Source of the DNA: [Empedobacter] haloabium
GTDB taxonomy: Bacteria > Pseudomonadota > Gammaproteobacteria > Burkholderiales > Burkholderiaceae_D
Reading direction: 5' to 3'
Length of the DNA stretch: 64,000 nucleotides
Assembly: GCA_008011715.2 (NCBI GenBank)
Contig: CP136508.1
Span: forward strand, 124,001 to 188,000
Shown here: piece after piece, positions 7,695 to 15,816 of the stretch
Numbering within the stretch: the first letter of the stretch is position 1
How the letters are laid out: each line of letters starts with the position of its first letter
Position numbers and translations under genes: made by a program
Notes under the pieces: model-generated
Database searches by the model: none
What the model saw: the letters and a program-made list of their open reading frames with translations, nothing else
Told to the model about the DNA's origin: nothing

Positions 7695-9893
7695 CTACGC
7701 CTGCACCACGTTGCGCTCGATCGCCTCGCTATGCACGATGATCTTCTCGGCGTCGGCCTGCAGCAGGCGGATGCGCCGCTGCACGACGGGCCAGCCTGGC
7801 CAGGCTACGGAGCCCGCATCCGCTACGTGCGCCGGCGTGGCGCTGGCGGTCTCCGGCAGCGCGACCTTGACGCCATGCCGCGCCAGCGCGGCCGTCAGCG
7901 TGCGGCTGACCTGGGCATGGCTGGTTGCCAGCATCGCGTTGACCTCGCGTGCGGGAATATCCTTCACGTGGCGGCGCAGGATCGCCCGCAACGCCGCCAC
8001 GTGCGCCACCAGCAGGTAGTTCTGCACGATGAACAGGTTGATGTCCTCCACCGCACGCTGCTTGCTGGTCGGCTCGTCCAGCATGCGCACCAGCGCGGCC
8101 GAGAGGCCGGCCAGGCTGTCCATCAGGCCCTTGCGCTGGATGCGGTAGGGGAAGTCGTTGCGGCACTTGCCCTGCAGCAGATCGAAGCTGGCCTCCATGT
8201 AGCGCAGGTTCGCGGCCAGCACCTGCTGGATCAGTTTCGGTAACGTCTGGTACTCCCAGCTGGCCAGCACGAAGCTGAACACCGTGGCGATAGCCGCGCC
8301 GATGAAAGTGTCGATCAGGCGCTCCGTGATGACGTTGTCGCTACCGCCGGCCGCCATGTGCATCTGCAGGAGGATCATGATCGACACCGCAATGGCCGTG
8401 TAGCGGTAGCGCAGGTAGACGAAGGTCGGCGTGGCGACCGTGGCGATGATCAGCGCCGTCAGGGTCACGGCCGGGTGATCGAACCATTTCAGAATGACGG
8501 CCGTGATGACGCAGCCGATCACGGTGCCGATGATGCGGTCGCCGCGGCGCTGCTTCGTCATCGAGAAGCTGGGCCGCAGGATGATCACGATCGTCAGGAT
8601 GATCCAGTAACTGTGCGCCGCGTAAGGCAGCAGGGTGCCGATCGCCAGGCCCACGGCGATCGCCATCGCCACGCGCAGCGAGAAGCGGAAGATCGGCGAG
8701 TCCATGCGGAAGTGCGACAGCATCACCTGCAGCTCGTACTTCTGCTGCGACAGGAAGGGCTGCATGTCGGCGTCGATCCAGAACGGTGTGCTGTCGTAGG
8801 CCTTCTGGCTGGCCACGTGCAGCTCGCCAATCATGTTGATGATGGCGCGTACCTTGTTGCGCTGGGCGCGCAGCACGGCCAGCGCTTCCTGCCGCGGCTT
8901 GCCGGCGTCGATCTGACGCTGCAGGTTGACCAGCTCCGCCTCGATGGCCTCCAGCTCGGGCGCGTAGCTGATGGCGGCGTACGAGGGACGCTTGCGGTTG
9001 ACGTCGAAGCCCACCGACTCGATGTCGCGCGCCGCCTTGAACGCCAGGTCGTGCAGCGACTTCAGGGCGGGCGAGTCGACCAGGTGCACGCGCAGCTGCG
9101 CATAGTCCGTGTGGGTGGAGAGGATCAATTCGTACAGGTCCAGCATGCACACGTGCACCTGCACGACGATGGCGTCCTTGCGGTTCTGGTGGGCGCGCAG
9201 GATCAGGTCGCGCGACGCCTGCTGGCGGTCCGCCAGCAGCGCCTGGTGGCGCACCAGCTTGTTGAACTGCTCCGTCAGGTTGTAGCGGGTGTCGTAGAAG
9301 TCGGCCTTGATGTCGATATACGCGGCCAGTTCGAACAGCGCCTCGGCCAGCACCTGCTGCTTGATGCGGTGGCGCAGCAGGTACGAGACGCCCATCGCAT
9401 AGGCCAGGTAGGCCAGGCCGCCCAAGGTGAACAGCCCCACGTGCGTGAGCGCCTGCCAGGGCGTCAGGTGGTGTTCCATCGACATCGTCATGATGAACAG
9501 CGTCGCCAGCTGCAGCGGCATCGACTTCTTGCCGTAGACGACCATCATGCTGGCAAAAAAACTGAGCAGCACCAGCACCACGATCAGCAGCGGGAAGTAG
9601 GGCGCGCACAGGCTGACCAGCAAGGTGACGAAGCTGCACAGCAGCACCGAGGCCAGCATCTCGTTGAACTTGTGGCGCAGTGGGCTGGGCAAGTCCATCA
9701 GCGCGGTGCACAGCGCGCCGATGCCGACCGACATGGCCGTGGCCATGTCGGACACGGCCAGGGTCAGCCAGATGATGCCGATCAGGCCCGCGCCGAAGCG
9801 CAGGCCCAGGTGGAAGTAATGACTGTAAAAGAACGTGCGCGGGTTTAAGGCATAGTGCATCGGCTGATGCAGGTTGTCGCGTGACCCGGTCAT
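7695..9893 (-). CDS. FUSC-family (YccS/YhfK-like) membrane protein
   Basis: 732 residues, close to the usual size of YccS-type proteins. The start MTGSRDNLHQP at 9893 follows the M14 stop by one base (TGA-G-ATG), suggesting translational coupling; MHYALNP, 11 codons on, is an alternative. The layout is characteristic: a hydrophobic N-terminal block of about six membrane segments (residues 25-185), a long soluble helical region, then a second block (PIFRFSLRVAMAIAVGLAIG; LRPSFSMTKQRRGDRIIGT, the FUSC core motif). Relatives include the aromatic-acid efflux protein AaeB and the YccS group; the substrate is unknown. Confidence 0.88.
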   Translation of the reverse strand: MTGSRDNLHQPMHYALNPRTFFYSHYFHLGLRFGAGLIGIIWLTLAVSDMATAMSVGIGALCTALMDLPSPLRHKFNEMLASVLLCSFVTLLVSLCAPYFPLLIVVLVLLSFFASMMVVYGKKSMPLQLATLFIMTMSMEHHLTPWQALTHVGLFTLGGLAYLAYAMGVSYLLRHRIKQQVLAEALFELAAYIDIKADFYDTRYNLTEQFNKLVRHQALLADRQQASRDLILRAHQNRKDAIVVQVHVCMLDLYELILSTHTDYAQLRVHLVDSPALKSLHDLAFKAARDIESVGFDVNRKRPSYAAISYAPELEAIEAELVNLQRQIDAGKPRQEALAVLRAQRNKVRAIINMIGELHVASQKAYDSTPFWIDADMQPFLSQQKYELQVMLSHFRMDSPIFRFSLRVAMAIAVGLAIGTLLPYAAHSYWIILTIVIILRPSFSMTKQRRGDRIIGTVIGCVITAVILKWFDHPAVTLTALIIATVATPTFVYLRYRYTAIAVSIMILLQMHMAAGGSDNVITERLIDTFIGAAIATVFSFVLASWEYQTLPKLIQQVLAANLRYMEASFDLLQGKCRNDFPYRIQRKGLMDSLAGLSAALVRMLDEPTSKQRAVEDINLFIVQNYLLVAHVAALRAILRRHVKDIPAREVNAMLATSHAQVSRTLTAALARHGVKVALPETASATPAHVADAGSVAWPGWPVVQRRIRLLQADAEKIIVHSEAIERNVVQA

Positions 9894-9894
9894 C

Positions 9895-11607
9895 TCACGC
9901 GATCGCCAGGACCGGATAACGGCGCCACTCCGGCTCGGCGTGGCGGGCGCAGTGGTGCAGGATGAAGTGCAGCACGGCGTCCTGGTTGGACAGCTGGTCC
10001 GGGTTGGCGTCCTTCCAGGCGTCGAACTGTTCCTGCAGGCCCGGCTCGCTGCGCAGCAGCTCGACCGCCAGGTCCTCGAAGACATAATCGGAGATGGCTT
10101 CTTTCCGTTCCAGCACCGAATTGAAGAAGCCCCAGCGGAAGAAGCTGTCGTGGCCCTGCGGCTCCAAGGTCTCGATGGCGTAGCGGGCGTTGTCCTGGTC
10201 CAGCGGGATGTACCAGTCGCCGGCCGCCAGCGTGAACGTGCCGCTGCGCTTCTCGACCTGCACGTCGTCATGGAACATATGGCCTTCGTAGGCCGTGGCG
10301 CGCGTGGACAGCTCGCCGATCTGGTAGTACTGCGCCGTCACGGTGGTCGGCGCCTCGATGCGCGTCATCGCCACGCCGTTCCATTGCAGCCGCTCGACCA
10401 CTTCGCGCCAGGCCTGCGGCACCACGTACGCCTTCGGCACGGTGACGACCGTATCGGCCATGAAGTTGCTGTAGTACGGGATGTCCTTTTCGTACGGCTG
10501 GCTGCGGTCGTACGACAGGCGCGTGTAGTTCCCCAGCACGCTCGGGTGGCGGCACGCCGCGTAGCCCTTGAAGCGGAACGTGGTGGGATTGGCTTCGTCC
10601 AGCTTCCAGGTGACGGCCCACTGCTTCTGGCGGCGCTGCTCGGCCTTGGCCTGGGCGCGCAGCGCGCGGATCTGCGCGCCGTGCGCGATCGTGAACTCGC
10701 GCGTCACGTCCAGCAGGGTGCGCATCGATTCGTAGCGGTCGCGGTAGGGCTTCAGCATGTGCGTCTCCGGCATGAAGCCGATGATGTTGTGCAGGGCCGT
10801 GAAGCCGGTCGAGAAGCGCGGCACTTCCAGGAACTCGACGATGCCGTCGTCCGGCGTCTCCTGGATCGGATTGACGTACGGGCAGGTCGGCCAGCCGCGC
10901 GCCGCCATCTCCTTGAAGATGTGCGGCAGCATGGTCGAGCGCAGGAAGGGGCCCAGGCCGCTGCCCAGCTTGTCCGCCTGCGTGTGGATCAGGGTCATCG
11001 TGTACGTGTAGTCGGCGCCGTTGGACGTGTGCGTGTCGACCATCACGTCCGGGTCCCAGGCCGTGATCAGCTGGTTGAAGAAGCGCGCGTTGAGGGTGTC
11101 GCACTTGACGAAGTCGCGGTTCAGGTCCAGGTGCCGGCTGTTGCCGCGGAAGCCGAACAGCTCGGGGCCATCCTGGTTCGGGCGCGACGTGCTGGCGCGG
11201 TTCAGGCAGCCGTCCACGTTGTAGACCGGGACGAACAGCAGCACCGTGTCGCCCAGCGCCGCCAGCCTGGCCGGGTCGAAGCACAGGTCGCGCACGATGG
11301 CCATGCAGGCGTCAATGCCTTCCGGCTCGCCCGGGTGGATGCCGTTGTTGTTGAAGAAGACCGTGCGGCCCGCGCGCTTGATCGCTTCGCGGTCGAACAC
11401 ACCGTCCGCGCTGACGATGCCCACGTGCAGAGGAATGCCGCCATCCGAGACACCGGCCTGCTCGAACTTCAATACGCTGGGGAAGCGCCGTGCCAGCGTT
11501 TCGTAAAAGGCGATGCAATCGGCCCACAGCGTGGTCTGGTTCTGGTTGCCCTGTTCATAGGGCGTGAGCATTGTTGGGTGCGCGTTTGGGTGCGAGTCTG
11601 GGTACAT
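9895..11607 (-). CDS. M14-family zinc carboxypeptidase
   Basis: About 570 residues. The zinc motif HPGEPEG (HxxE), the substrate-binding DLNRDFVK and the second zinc His in VDTHTSNGADY are all present, and FLEVPRFSTG resembles the block carrying the catalytic Glu. There is no signal peptide, so a cytoplasmic peptidase is likely. The start is uncertain: ATG 11607, 11571 (MLTPYEQGN) and 11640 are in frame and none has a strong RBS. The region further upstream in this frame is low-complexity and is excluded. The gene is tightly coupled to the FUSC gene downstream. Confidence 0.85.
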   Translation of the reverse strand: MYPDSHPNAHPTMLTPYEQGNQNQTTLWADCIAFYETLARRFPSVLKFEQAGVSDGGIPLHVGIVSADGVFDREAIKRAGRTVFFNNNGIHPGEPEGIDACMAIVRDLCFDPARLAALGDTVLLFVPVYNVDGCLNRASTSRPNQDGPELFGFRGNSRHLDLNRDFVKCDTLNARFFNQLITAWDPDVMVDTHTSNGADYTYTMTLIHTQADKLGSGLGPFLRSTMLPHIFKEMAARGWPTCPYVNPIQETPDDGIVEFLEVPRFSTGFTALHNIIGFMPETHMLKPYRDRYESMRTLLDVTREFTIAHGAQIRALRAQAKAEQRRQKQWAVTWKLDEANPTTFRFKGYAACRHPSVLGNYTRLSYDRSQPYEKDIPYYSNFMADTVVTVPKAYVVPQAWREVVERLQWNGVAMTRIEAPTTVTAQYYQIGELSTRATAYEGHMFHDDVQVEKRSGTFTLAAGDWYIPLDQDNARYAIETLEPQGHDSFFRWGFFNSVLERKEAISDYVFEDLAVELLRSEPGLQEQFDAWKDANPDQLSNQDAVLHFILHHCARHAEPEWRRYPVLAIA

Positions 11608-11778
11608 GAGCTGGATCTCAGGATCAAGGAAGGGGGACATCTCGCCGGGTAGGCGGTCAGGGCACGATTGTAGCATTGGAGCATCACCGGCCCGCGGGCC
11701 GAACCGTCCGGAAACGTGCTGCCGGCCGCGGCCGGCACGTGGTATTAGTGACGCTTTCCACGGTACGCGGGAGGCCAG

Positions 11779-12702
11779 ATGAAACGCTTGATTTTCGTGA
11801 TCAACACCGTGCTGGCGCTGGTCGTGGCGCCCTTGGCGCTGGCCCAGGCAGAGCAGGCGCCGCCGCGTCACACCCTGGCGCTGCCCACCGCGATCGCTCC
11901 GGCCACGGCGGAGGACTCGGTCCAGTTCATCGGCACCGCGACGGTGCTGATCCGCTGGCAGGGCCTGACCATCATGACGGACCCGAATTTCCTGCACAAG
12001 GGCGACCACGCGCACCTGGGCTATGGGCTGACATCGGAACGGCTGACCAATCCCGCCATCGAATTCGGCGCGCTGCCGCCGATCGACCTGGTGCTGCTGT
12101 CGCACCTGCACGACGACCATTTCGACCGCACCGTGCAGGAAAAGCTGAACCGCGACATCCCCATCGTCACCACCCCGACGGCGGCGCGCCAGCTGCGCAA
12201 TATGGGCTTTCGCAAGGCGCTCGGCCTGGAAACGTGGGAAGCGCTGCAGGTGACAAAGGGCGCGGCCACGTTACGCGTGACGGCCATGCCGGGCCGGCAT
12301 GGACCGCTGGCCGTGGTGCCGTTCCTGCCCACCGTGATGGGCACGATGCTCGACTTCGGCGGCAACGGGGCGCGCTACCGCATGTACGTCAGCGGCGACA
12401 CGATGGTGTACGACGACATCGAGGACATCCCGCGCCGCTACCCGGGCATCGACCTGGCGCTGCTGCACCTGGGTGGCACGCGCCTGCTGGGCCTCGTGAC
12501 CGTGACGATGGATGCGAGGGAAGGCGTGAAAATGCTGCGCCTGATCGCGCCGCAGCGCGCCATTCCCATCCACTACAACGACTACACGGTATTCAAGTCG
12601 CCGCTGTCGGACTTCCAGCAGGCCGTCGAGGAGGCGGGGTTGGCGGACAAGGTCAGTTACCTCAAGCATGGTGAGTCGTACCGCATCGAGCCGCGCAAGT
12701 AG
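11779..12702 (+). CDS. MBL-fold metallo-hydrolase, exported
   Basis: 307 residues with a signal peptide (MKRLIFVINTVLALVVAPLALAQ). The metallo-beta-lactamase metal motif reads SHLHDDHFD (HxHxDH), the upstream MTDPNF matches the UlaG-like subgroup, and later ligands are visible in GRHGPL, VSGDTM and PIHYNDY. Substrates of this periplasmic subgroup are largely unknown. GGGAGG at 11769-11774 supports the start. The gene is followed at 68 bases by glutathione peroxidase; whether they are co-transcribed is unclear. Confidence 0.9.
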   Translation: MKRLIFVINTVLALVVAPLALAQAEQAPPRHTLALPTAIAPATAEDSVQFIGTATVLIRWQGLTIMTDPNFLHKGDHAHLGYGLTSERLTNPAIEFGALPPIDLVLLSHLHDDHFDRTVQEKLNRDIPIVTTPTAARQLRNMGFRKALGLETWEALQVTKGAATLRVTAMPGRHGPLAVVPFLPTVMGTMLDFGGNGARYRMYVSGDTMVYDDIEDIPRRYPGIDLALLHLGGTRLLGLVTVTMDAREGVKMLRLIAPQRAIPIHYNDYTVFKSPLSDFQQAVEEAGLADKVSYLKHGESYRIEPRK

Positions 12703-12769
12703 CCGGCCTGCACGCGGCGGCAAAGGGGACTAAGATGGGCATCGTTATCATCCAACGCAAGGAGCCCTC

Positions 12770-13318
12770 ATGAGCAATTCCATCCTCGACATCCCGCTGC
12801 AGCGCATCGACGGCAGTGCCGACACGCTGGCCAGTCACCGCGGCAAGGTGCTGCTGGTCGTCAACGTGGCGTCGAAGTGCGGCCTGACGCCGCAGTACGA
12901 AGGCCTGGAAAAACTGTACCGCGACAAGCGCGCGCAGGGCCTGGAAGTGCTGGGCTTCCCCGCCAATAACTTCAAGCAGCAGGAGCCGGGCACGGATGCG
13001 GAGATCAGCTCGTTCTGCTCGCTCAACTACGACGTCACGTTCCCGCTGTACTCGAAGATCTCGGTGGTGGGCGCGGACCAGCATCCGCTCTACACGGCGC
13101 TGACGGCCGCGCGTCCGGTGGCCGAAGGCGACGGCCCGTTCCGCGAGAAGCTGACGCAATACGGCATCCAGGCCGCCAAGCCGGACGACGTGCTGTGGAA
13201 CTTCGAAAAATTCCTGATCGGGCGCGACGGCACCATCGCGGCCCGCTTCGCCCCGGACGTCACGGCGGACGATCCGCGGCTGGTTGCGGCGATCGACGCC
13301 GAGCTGGCCAAGCCGTAA
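12770..13318 (+). CDS. glutathione peroxidase family protein
   Basis: 182 residues, reducing hydroperoxides with thiol donors (thioredoxin or glutathione). The catalytic Cys37 lies in VASKCGLTPQYEGLEKLY, in place of selenocysteine; FPANNFKQQEPG and LWNFEKFLIGRDG supply the Gln and Trp of the catalytic set. There is no signal peptide. AAGGAG at 12759-12764 precedes ATG 12770. It converges on the FMN reductase gene with only 5 bases between the stops. Confidence 0.95.
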   Translation: MSNSILDIPLQRIDGSADTLASHRGKVLLVVNVASKCGLTPQYEGLEKLYRDKRAQGLEVLGFPANNFKQQEPGTDAEISSFCSLNYDVTFPLYSKISVVGADQHPLYTALTAARPVAEGDGPFREKLTQYGIQAAKPDDVLWNFEKFLIGRDGTIAARFAPDVTADDPRLVAAIDAELAKP

Positions 13319-13323
13319 AGGCT

Positions 13324-13887
13324 TCAGGTCGGTTTCGCGTTCGCCTGCACCCAGCGCTCGAAGGCGGCGCCAAAGGTCGTCAGCAGTTCCCTGGTCTGGT
13401 CGTTGTTGACGGTGCCGTCGTCGGCCAGCAGCTTGGCGGCGCCGCCGATGTACATTTCCGGTCCGGCCATCACGGGCGAGTTCAAGGCGACCATCGTCTG
13501 GCGCACGTGGTGGTTGGCGCCGAAGCCGCCGATGGCGCCGGGCGATTGCGACACGACAGCGGACGGTTTCTTGTCCCAGACGCTGTGGCCCCACGGGCGC
13601 GAGCCGACGTCGATGGCGTTCTTCAGCGCGCCGGGAATCGAGCGGTTGTATTCGGGCGTGACGAACAGCACGGCGTCGGCCGCGCGCAGCGTGTCGCGAA
13701 ATGCCGTCCAGGCGGCGGGCGGGGTGCCGGCGTCGTCCAGGTCCTGGTTGTACAGCGGCAGCTCGCCCAGCTCGACGAATTCGCACTGCAGCGATGGCGG
13801 CAGCACCGCCGCGATGGCGTGGGCATATTTACGGGTCAGCGATTCCTTGCGCAGGCTGCCGATCAGGACAGCGACTTTCTTGGTCAT
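13324..13887 (-). CDS. NADPH-dependent FMN reductase family protein
   Basis: 187 residues starting MTKKVAVLIGSLRKESLTRK; ATG 13887 has AAAGG upstream, and a TTG five codons earlier is a weaker choice. The flavodoxin-like fold is marked by GSLRKES (FMN phosphate loop) and TPEYNRSIPGALKNAIDV, the conserved loop of the ArsH/ChrR/SsuE-like superfamily. It resembles ChrR-type quinone/chromate reductases. It sits next to a second flavodoxin-fold reductase and a peroxidase, suggesting a redox-defence neighbourhood (inference). Confidence 0.9.
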   Translation of the reverse strand: MTKKVAVLIGSLRKESLTRKYAHAIAAVLPPSLQCEFVELGELPLYNQDLDDAGTPPAAWTAFRDTLRAADAVLFVTPEYNRSIPGALKNAIDVGSRPWGHSVWDKKPSAVVSQSPGAIGGFGANHHVRQTMVALNSPVMAGPEMYIGGAAKLLADDGTVNNDQTRELLTTFGAAFERWVQANAKPT

Positions 13888-13974
13888 GGAGATGCCTTTC
13901 AACGTGATTACAATGAAAAGCGCAATGTACTCCGTGCCGCCAAAGCATGCCGCACGCGGCGGCGCGGCATGCCG

Positions 13975-14751
13975 TTACCTGCGGTGGGCCGCGAACCCGG
14001 TCACGCCGGGCGCCACCGCTTCTTTCAGGGTCAGCGCCGGAATCGCGTAGTCGCCGCCGTTCTGGCGGCGAAACGGAATCGGCGGCGTGGTCCACAGCTG
14101 GTCGAGGCGACCGCCCAGCTCGGCGCAGATGGCGCCGTAGCGCGCCTCGTCGACGCGGCCGGTGCGGTGCACCACGAAGGGCGGCAGCACGTCGAAGCCG
14201 GGGTAGAACAGGATGCCGTGCTGGATCGGGAACAGCAGGTCGTCCAGCGGGCCATTGATGCCGCGCTCGCTGTAGTGCGATGCCCAGCCGCCGGTAGTCA
14301 CCATCAGCATGGCACGCTTGCCGGCCAGCGTGCCCTCGCCATAGCGCTCGCCCCAGCGCTGGTCCGAGTGCTCGCCCACGCCATAGGCAAAGCCGTAGGC
14401 GTAGACCCGCTCGACCCAGCCTTTCAGGATGGCCGGCAGCGAGAACCACCACAGCGGGAACTGCAGGATGACGGCGTCGGCCCAGCGCAGCTTGTCCTGC
14501 TCGCGCGCGATGTCCGGGCTCTGGCGGCCGCCCTGGTAGGCGCGTCGCGAGTCGTCGGACGGGTCGAAACGAGCGCCGGCCGCGCCATCGAGGCTGTCGG
14601 CCGCGTCCAGCTGGGCTTTCCAACCCATCGCGTACAGGTCGGAGACCTGCACGGCATGGCCGGCCGCCTGCAAGTGGCGCACGGCGAAGTTTTTCAAAGA
14701 GCCGTTCAGCGAACGGGGCTCGGGGTGGGCGTAGACGATCAATACGTTCAT
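13975..14751 (-). CDS. NAD(P)H dehydrogenase (quinone), Flavodoxin_2 family
   Basis: 258 residues. MNVLIVYAHPEPRSLNGSLK, ILQFPLWWFSLPAILKGW and MVTTGGWASHY are diagnostic of the NQO1/KefF/MdaB-like fold, which reduces quinones by two electrons using FAD or FMN. It is divergent from a LysR regulator whose intergenic region holds a perfect operator, so control by that regulator is very likely. Length is usual for the group. Confidence 0.9.
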   Translation of the reverse strand: MNVLIVYAHPEPRSLNGSLKNFAVRHLQAAGHAVQVSDLYAMGWKAQLDAADSLDGAAGARFDPSDDSRRAYQGGRQSPDIAREQDKLRWADAVILQFPLWWFSLPAILKGWVERVYAYGFAYGVGEHSDQRWGERYGEGTLAGKRAMLMVTTGGWASHYSERGINGPLDDLLFPIQHGILFYPGFDVLPPFVVHRTGRVDEARYGAICAELGGRLDQLWTTPPIPFRRQNGGDYAIPALTLKEAVAPGVTGFAAHRR

Positions 14752-14791
14752 GGTGGACTCCCGGTTGAGATGTCCACACGATAGGTGCAGA

Positions 14792-14818
14792 TGGACTATA
14801 TTGGAAATGAATAGTCCA
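14792..14818. promoter_or_regulatory. LysR-type operator, TGGACTAT-N11-ATAGTCCA
   Basis: A perfect 8/8 inverted repeat with 11-base spacer between the divergent reductase and LysR genes, containing the T-N11-A core of LysR sites. A further partial half-site (TGTCCACA) sits about 20 bases to the left. It is 41 bases before the reductase start and 29 before the regulator start. Confidence 0.8.
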
Positions 14819-14846
14819 CATACAAGCCATTAGGATTCGCAATGCC

Positions 14847-15743
14847 ATGACCGACCTGCGCCGTCTCGACCTGAACCTCCTGCTGACCTTGGACGTGCTG
14901 CTGGACGAGCTGAACGTGACGCGCGCCGCCGGGCGCCTGCACTATTCGCAGCCCGCCGTCAGCATTCACCTGGCGCGCCTGCGCGAGACCTTCGGCGATC
15001 CCCTGCTGCTGCCCGGGCCGCGCGGCATGCGGCCGACGGCGCGCGCCGAGGCCCTGCGCGAGCCCTTGCGCCTGGCGCTGGCGGCGTTGCAGCAGGCGGT
15101 GGCGCCGTCGGCACCGTTCGATCCTGCCGCCGCCAGCAATGCCTGGACGGTGGCGGCCACGGACTACAGCGAAACGACGGTACTGTTGCCGGCGCTGGCG
15201 GCATTGCGCGCCCAGGCGCCCGGCACGCGACTGGCCGTCGTCGAACTCAATCCCGGCCGCATCGCCCGGCAGGCCGAAGAGGGCACCATCGACCTGGCTT
15301 TTCACACGACCGAAGGCGCGCCGCCCGGCATGCGCCGGCGTGCGTTGTTCACGGAGCGCTACGTGCTGGCCGGCCGCGGCGGTCATCCGCGCCTGCGCCG
15401 CAAGCCGTCCCTGGCGCAGTTCTGCGCGCTGGAACACGTGATCGTGTCGCCCGACGGCGGCGGTTTTCATGGCGTGACGGACGAGGTGCTGGGGCAGGCC
15501 GGGCTGACGCGGCGTGTGGTGCTGTCGGTGCCGCATTTCCTGTTCGTGCGGGGCGTGTTGGAGACGACCGACCTGGTTGCGATGCTGCCCGAGCGGCTGC
15601 TGCGCGGCAGCGGTTTGCACACGGTGGCGCCACCGGTGGCAGTGCCGGGCTACGAGATGTCGATGCTGTGGGACGAGCGGGTGCACCGGGAGCCGGCGCA
15701 TGCTTGGTTGCGGGAAGTGGTGGTGCGAGCCTTGAGCCAGTAG
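14847..15743 (+). CDS. LysR-family transcriptional regulator
   Basis: 298 residues. The N-terminal winged HTH (residues about 5-62; LLDELNVTRAAGRLHYSQPA, then VSIHLARLRETFGDPLLL) and a periplasmic-binding-like effector domain are evident. Divergent orientation and the operator at 14792-14818 point to control of the quinone reductase and of its own gene. The inducer is unknown; NodD/NahR-like members with this type of N-terminus (LDLNLLLTLDVLL) often sense aromatics or quinones (family knowledge). Confidence 0.93.
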   Translation: MTDLRRLDLNLLLTLDVLLDELNVTRAAGRLHYSQPAVSIHLARLRETFGDPLLLPGPRGMRPTARAEALREPLRLALAALQQAVAPSAPFDPAAASNAWTVAATDYSETTVLLPALAALRAQAPGTRLAVVELNPGRIARQAEEGTIDLAFHTTEGAPPGMRRRALFTERYVLAGRGGHPRLRRKPSLAQFCALEHVIVSPDGGGFHGVTDEVLGQAGLTRRVVLSVPHFLFVRGVLETTDLVAMLPERLLRGSGLHTVAPPVAVPGYEMSMLWDERVHREPAHAWLREVVVRALSQ

Positions 15744-15803
15744 AACCCCGCAGGGACGGGCACCGACCGTCGCGTCGACGACGCCAAGGTCGGTGCCCGT
15801 CCC
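15743..15803. repeat. inverted repeat, GGGACGGGCACCGACC type, with flank
   Basis: GGGACGGGCACCGACC at 15753-15768 pairs perfectly with 15788-15803 around a 19-base loop. The left flank (15743-15757), read on the minus strand, is GTCCCTGCGGGGTTC, 11 of 15 matches to the family flank. It lies between convergent stops at 15743 and 15817. Confidence 0.85.
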
Positions 15804-15816
15804 CGGGAGGGCTGCC

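Noticed and set aside
11608..12120. Long N-terminal extension of the M14 carboxypeptidase
   Set aside because: Residues are low-complexity and antisense to the signal peptide and metal site of the MBL hydrolase.
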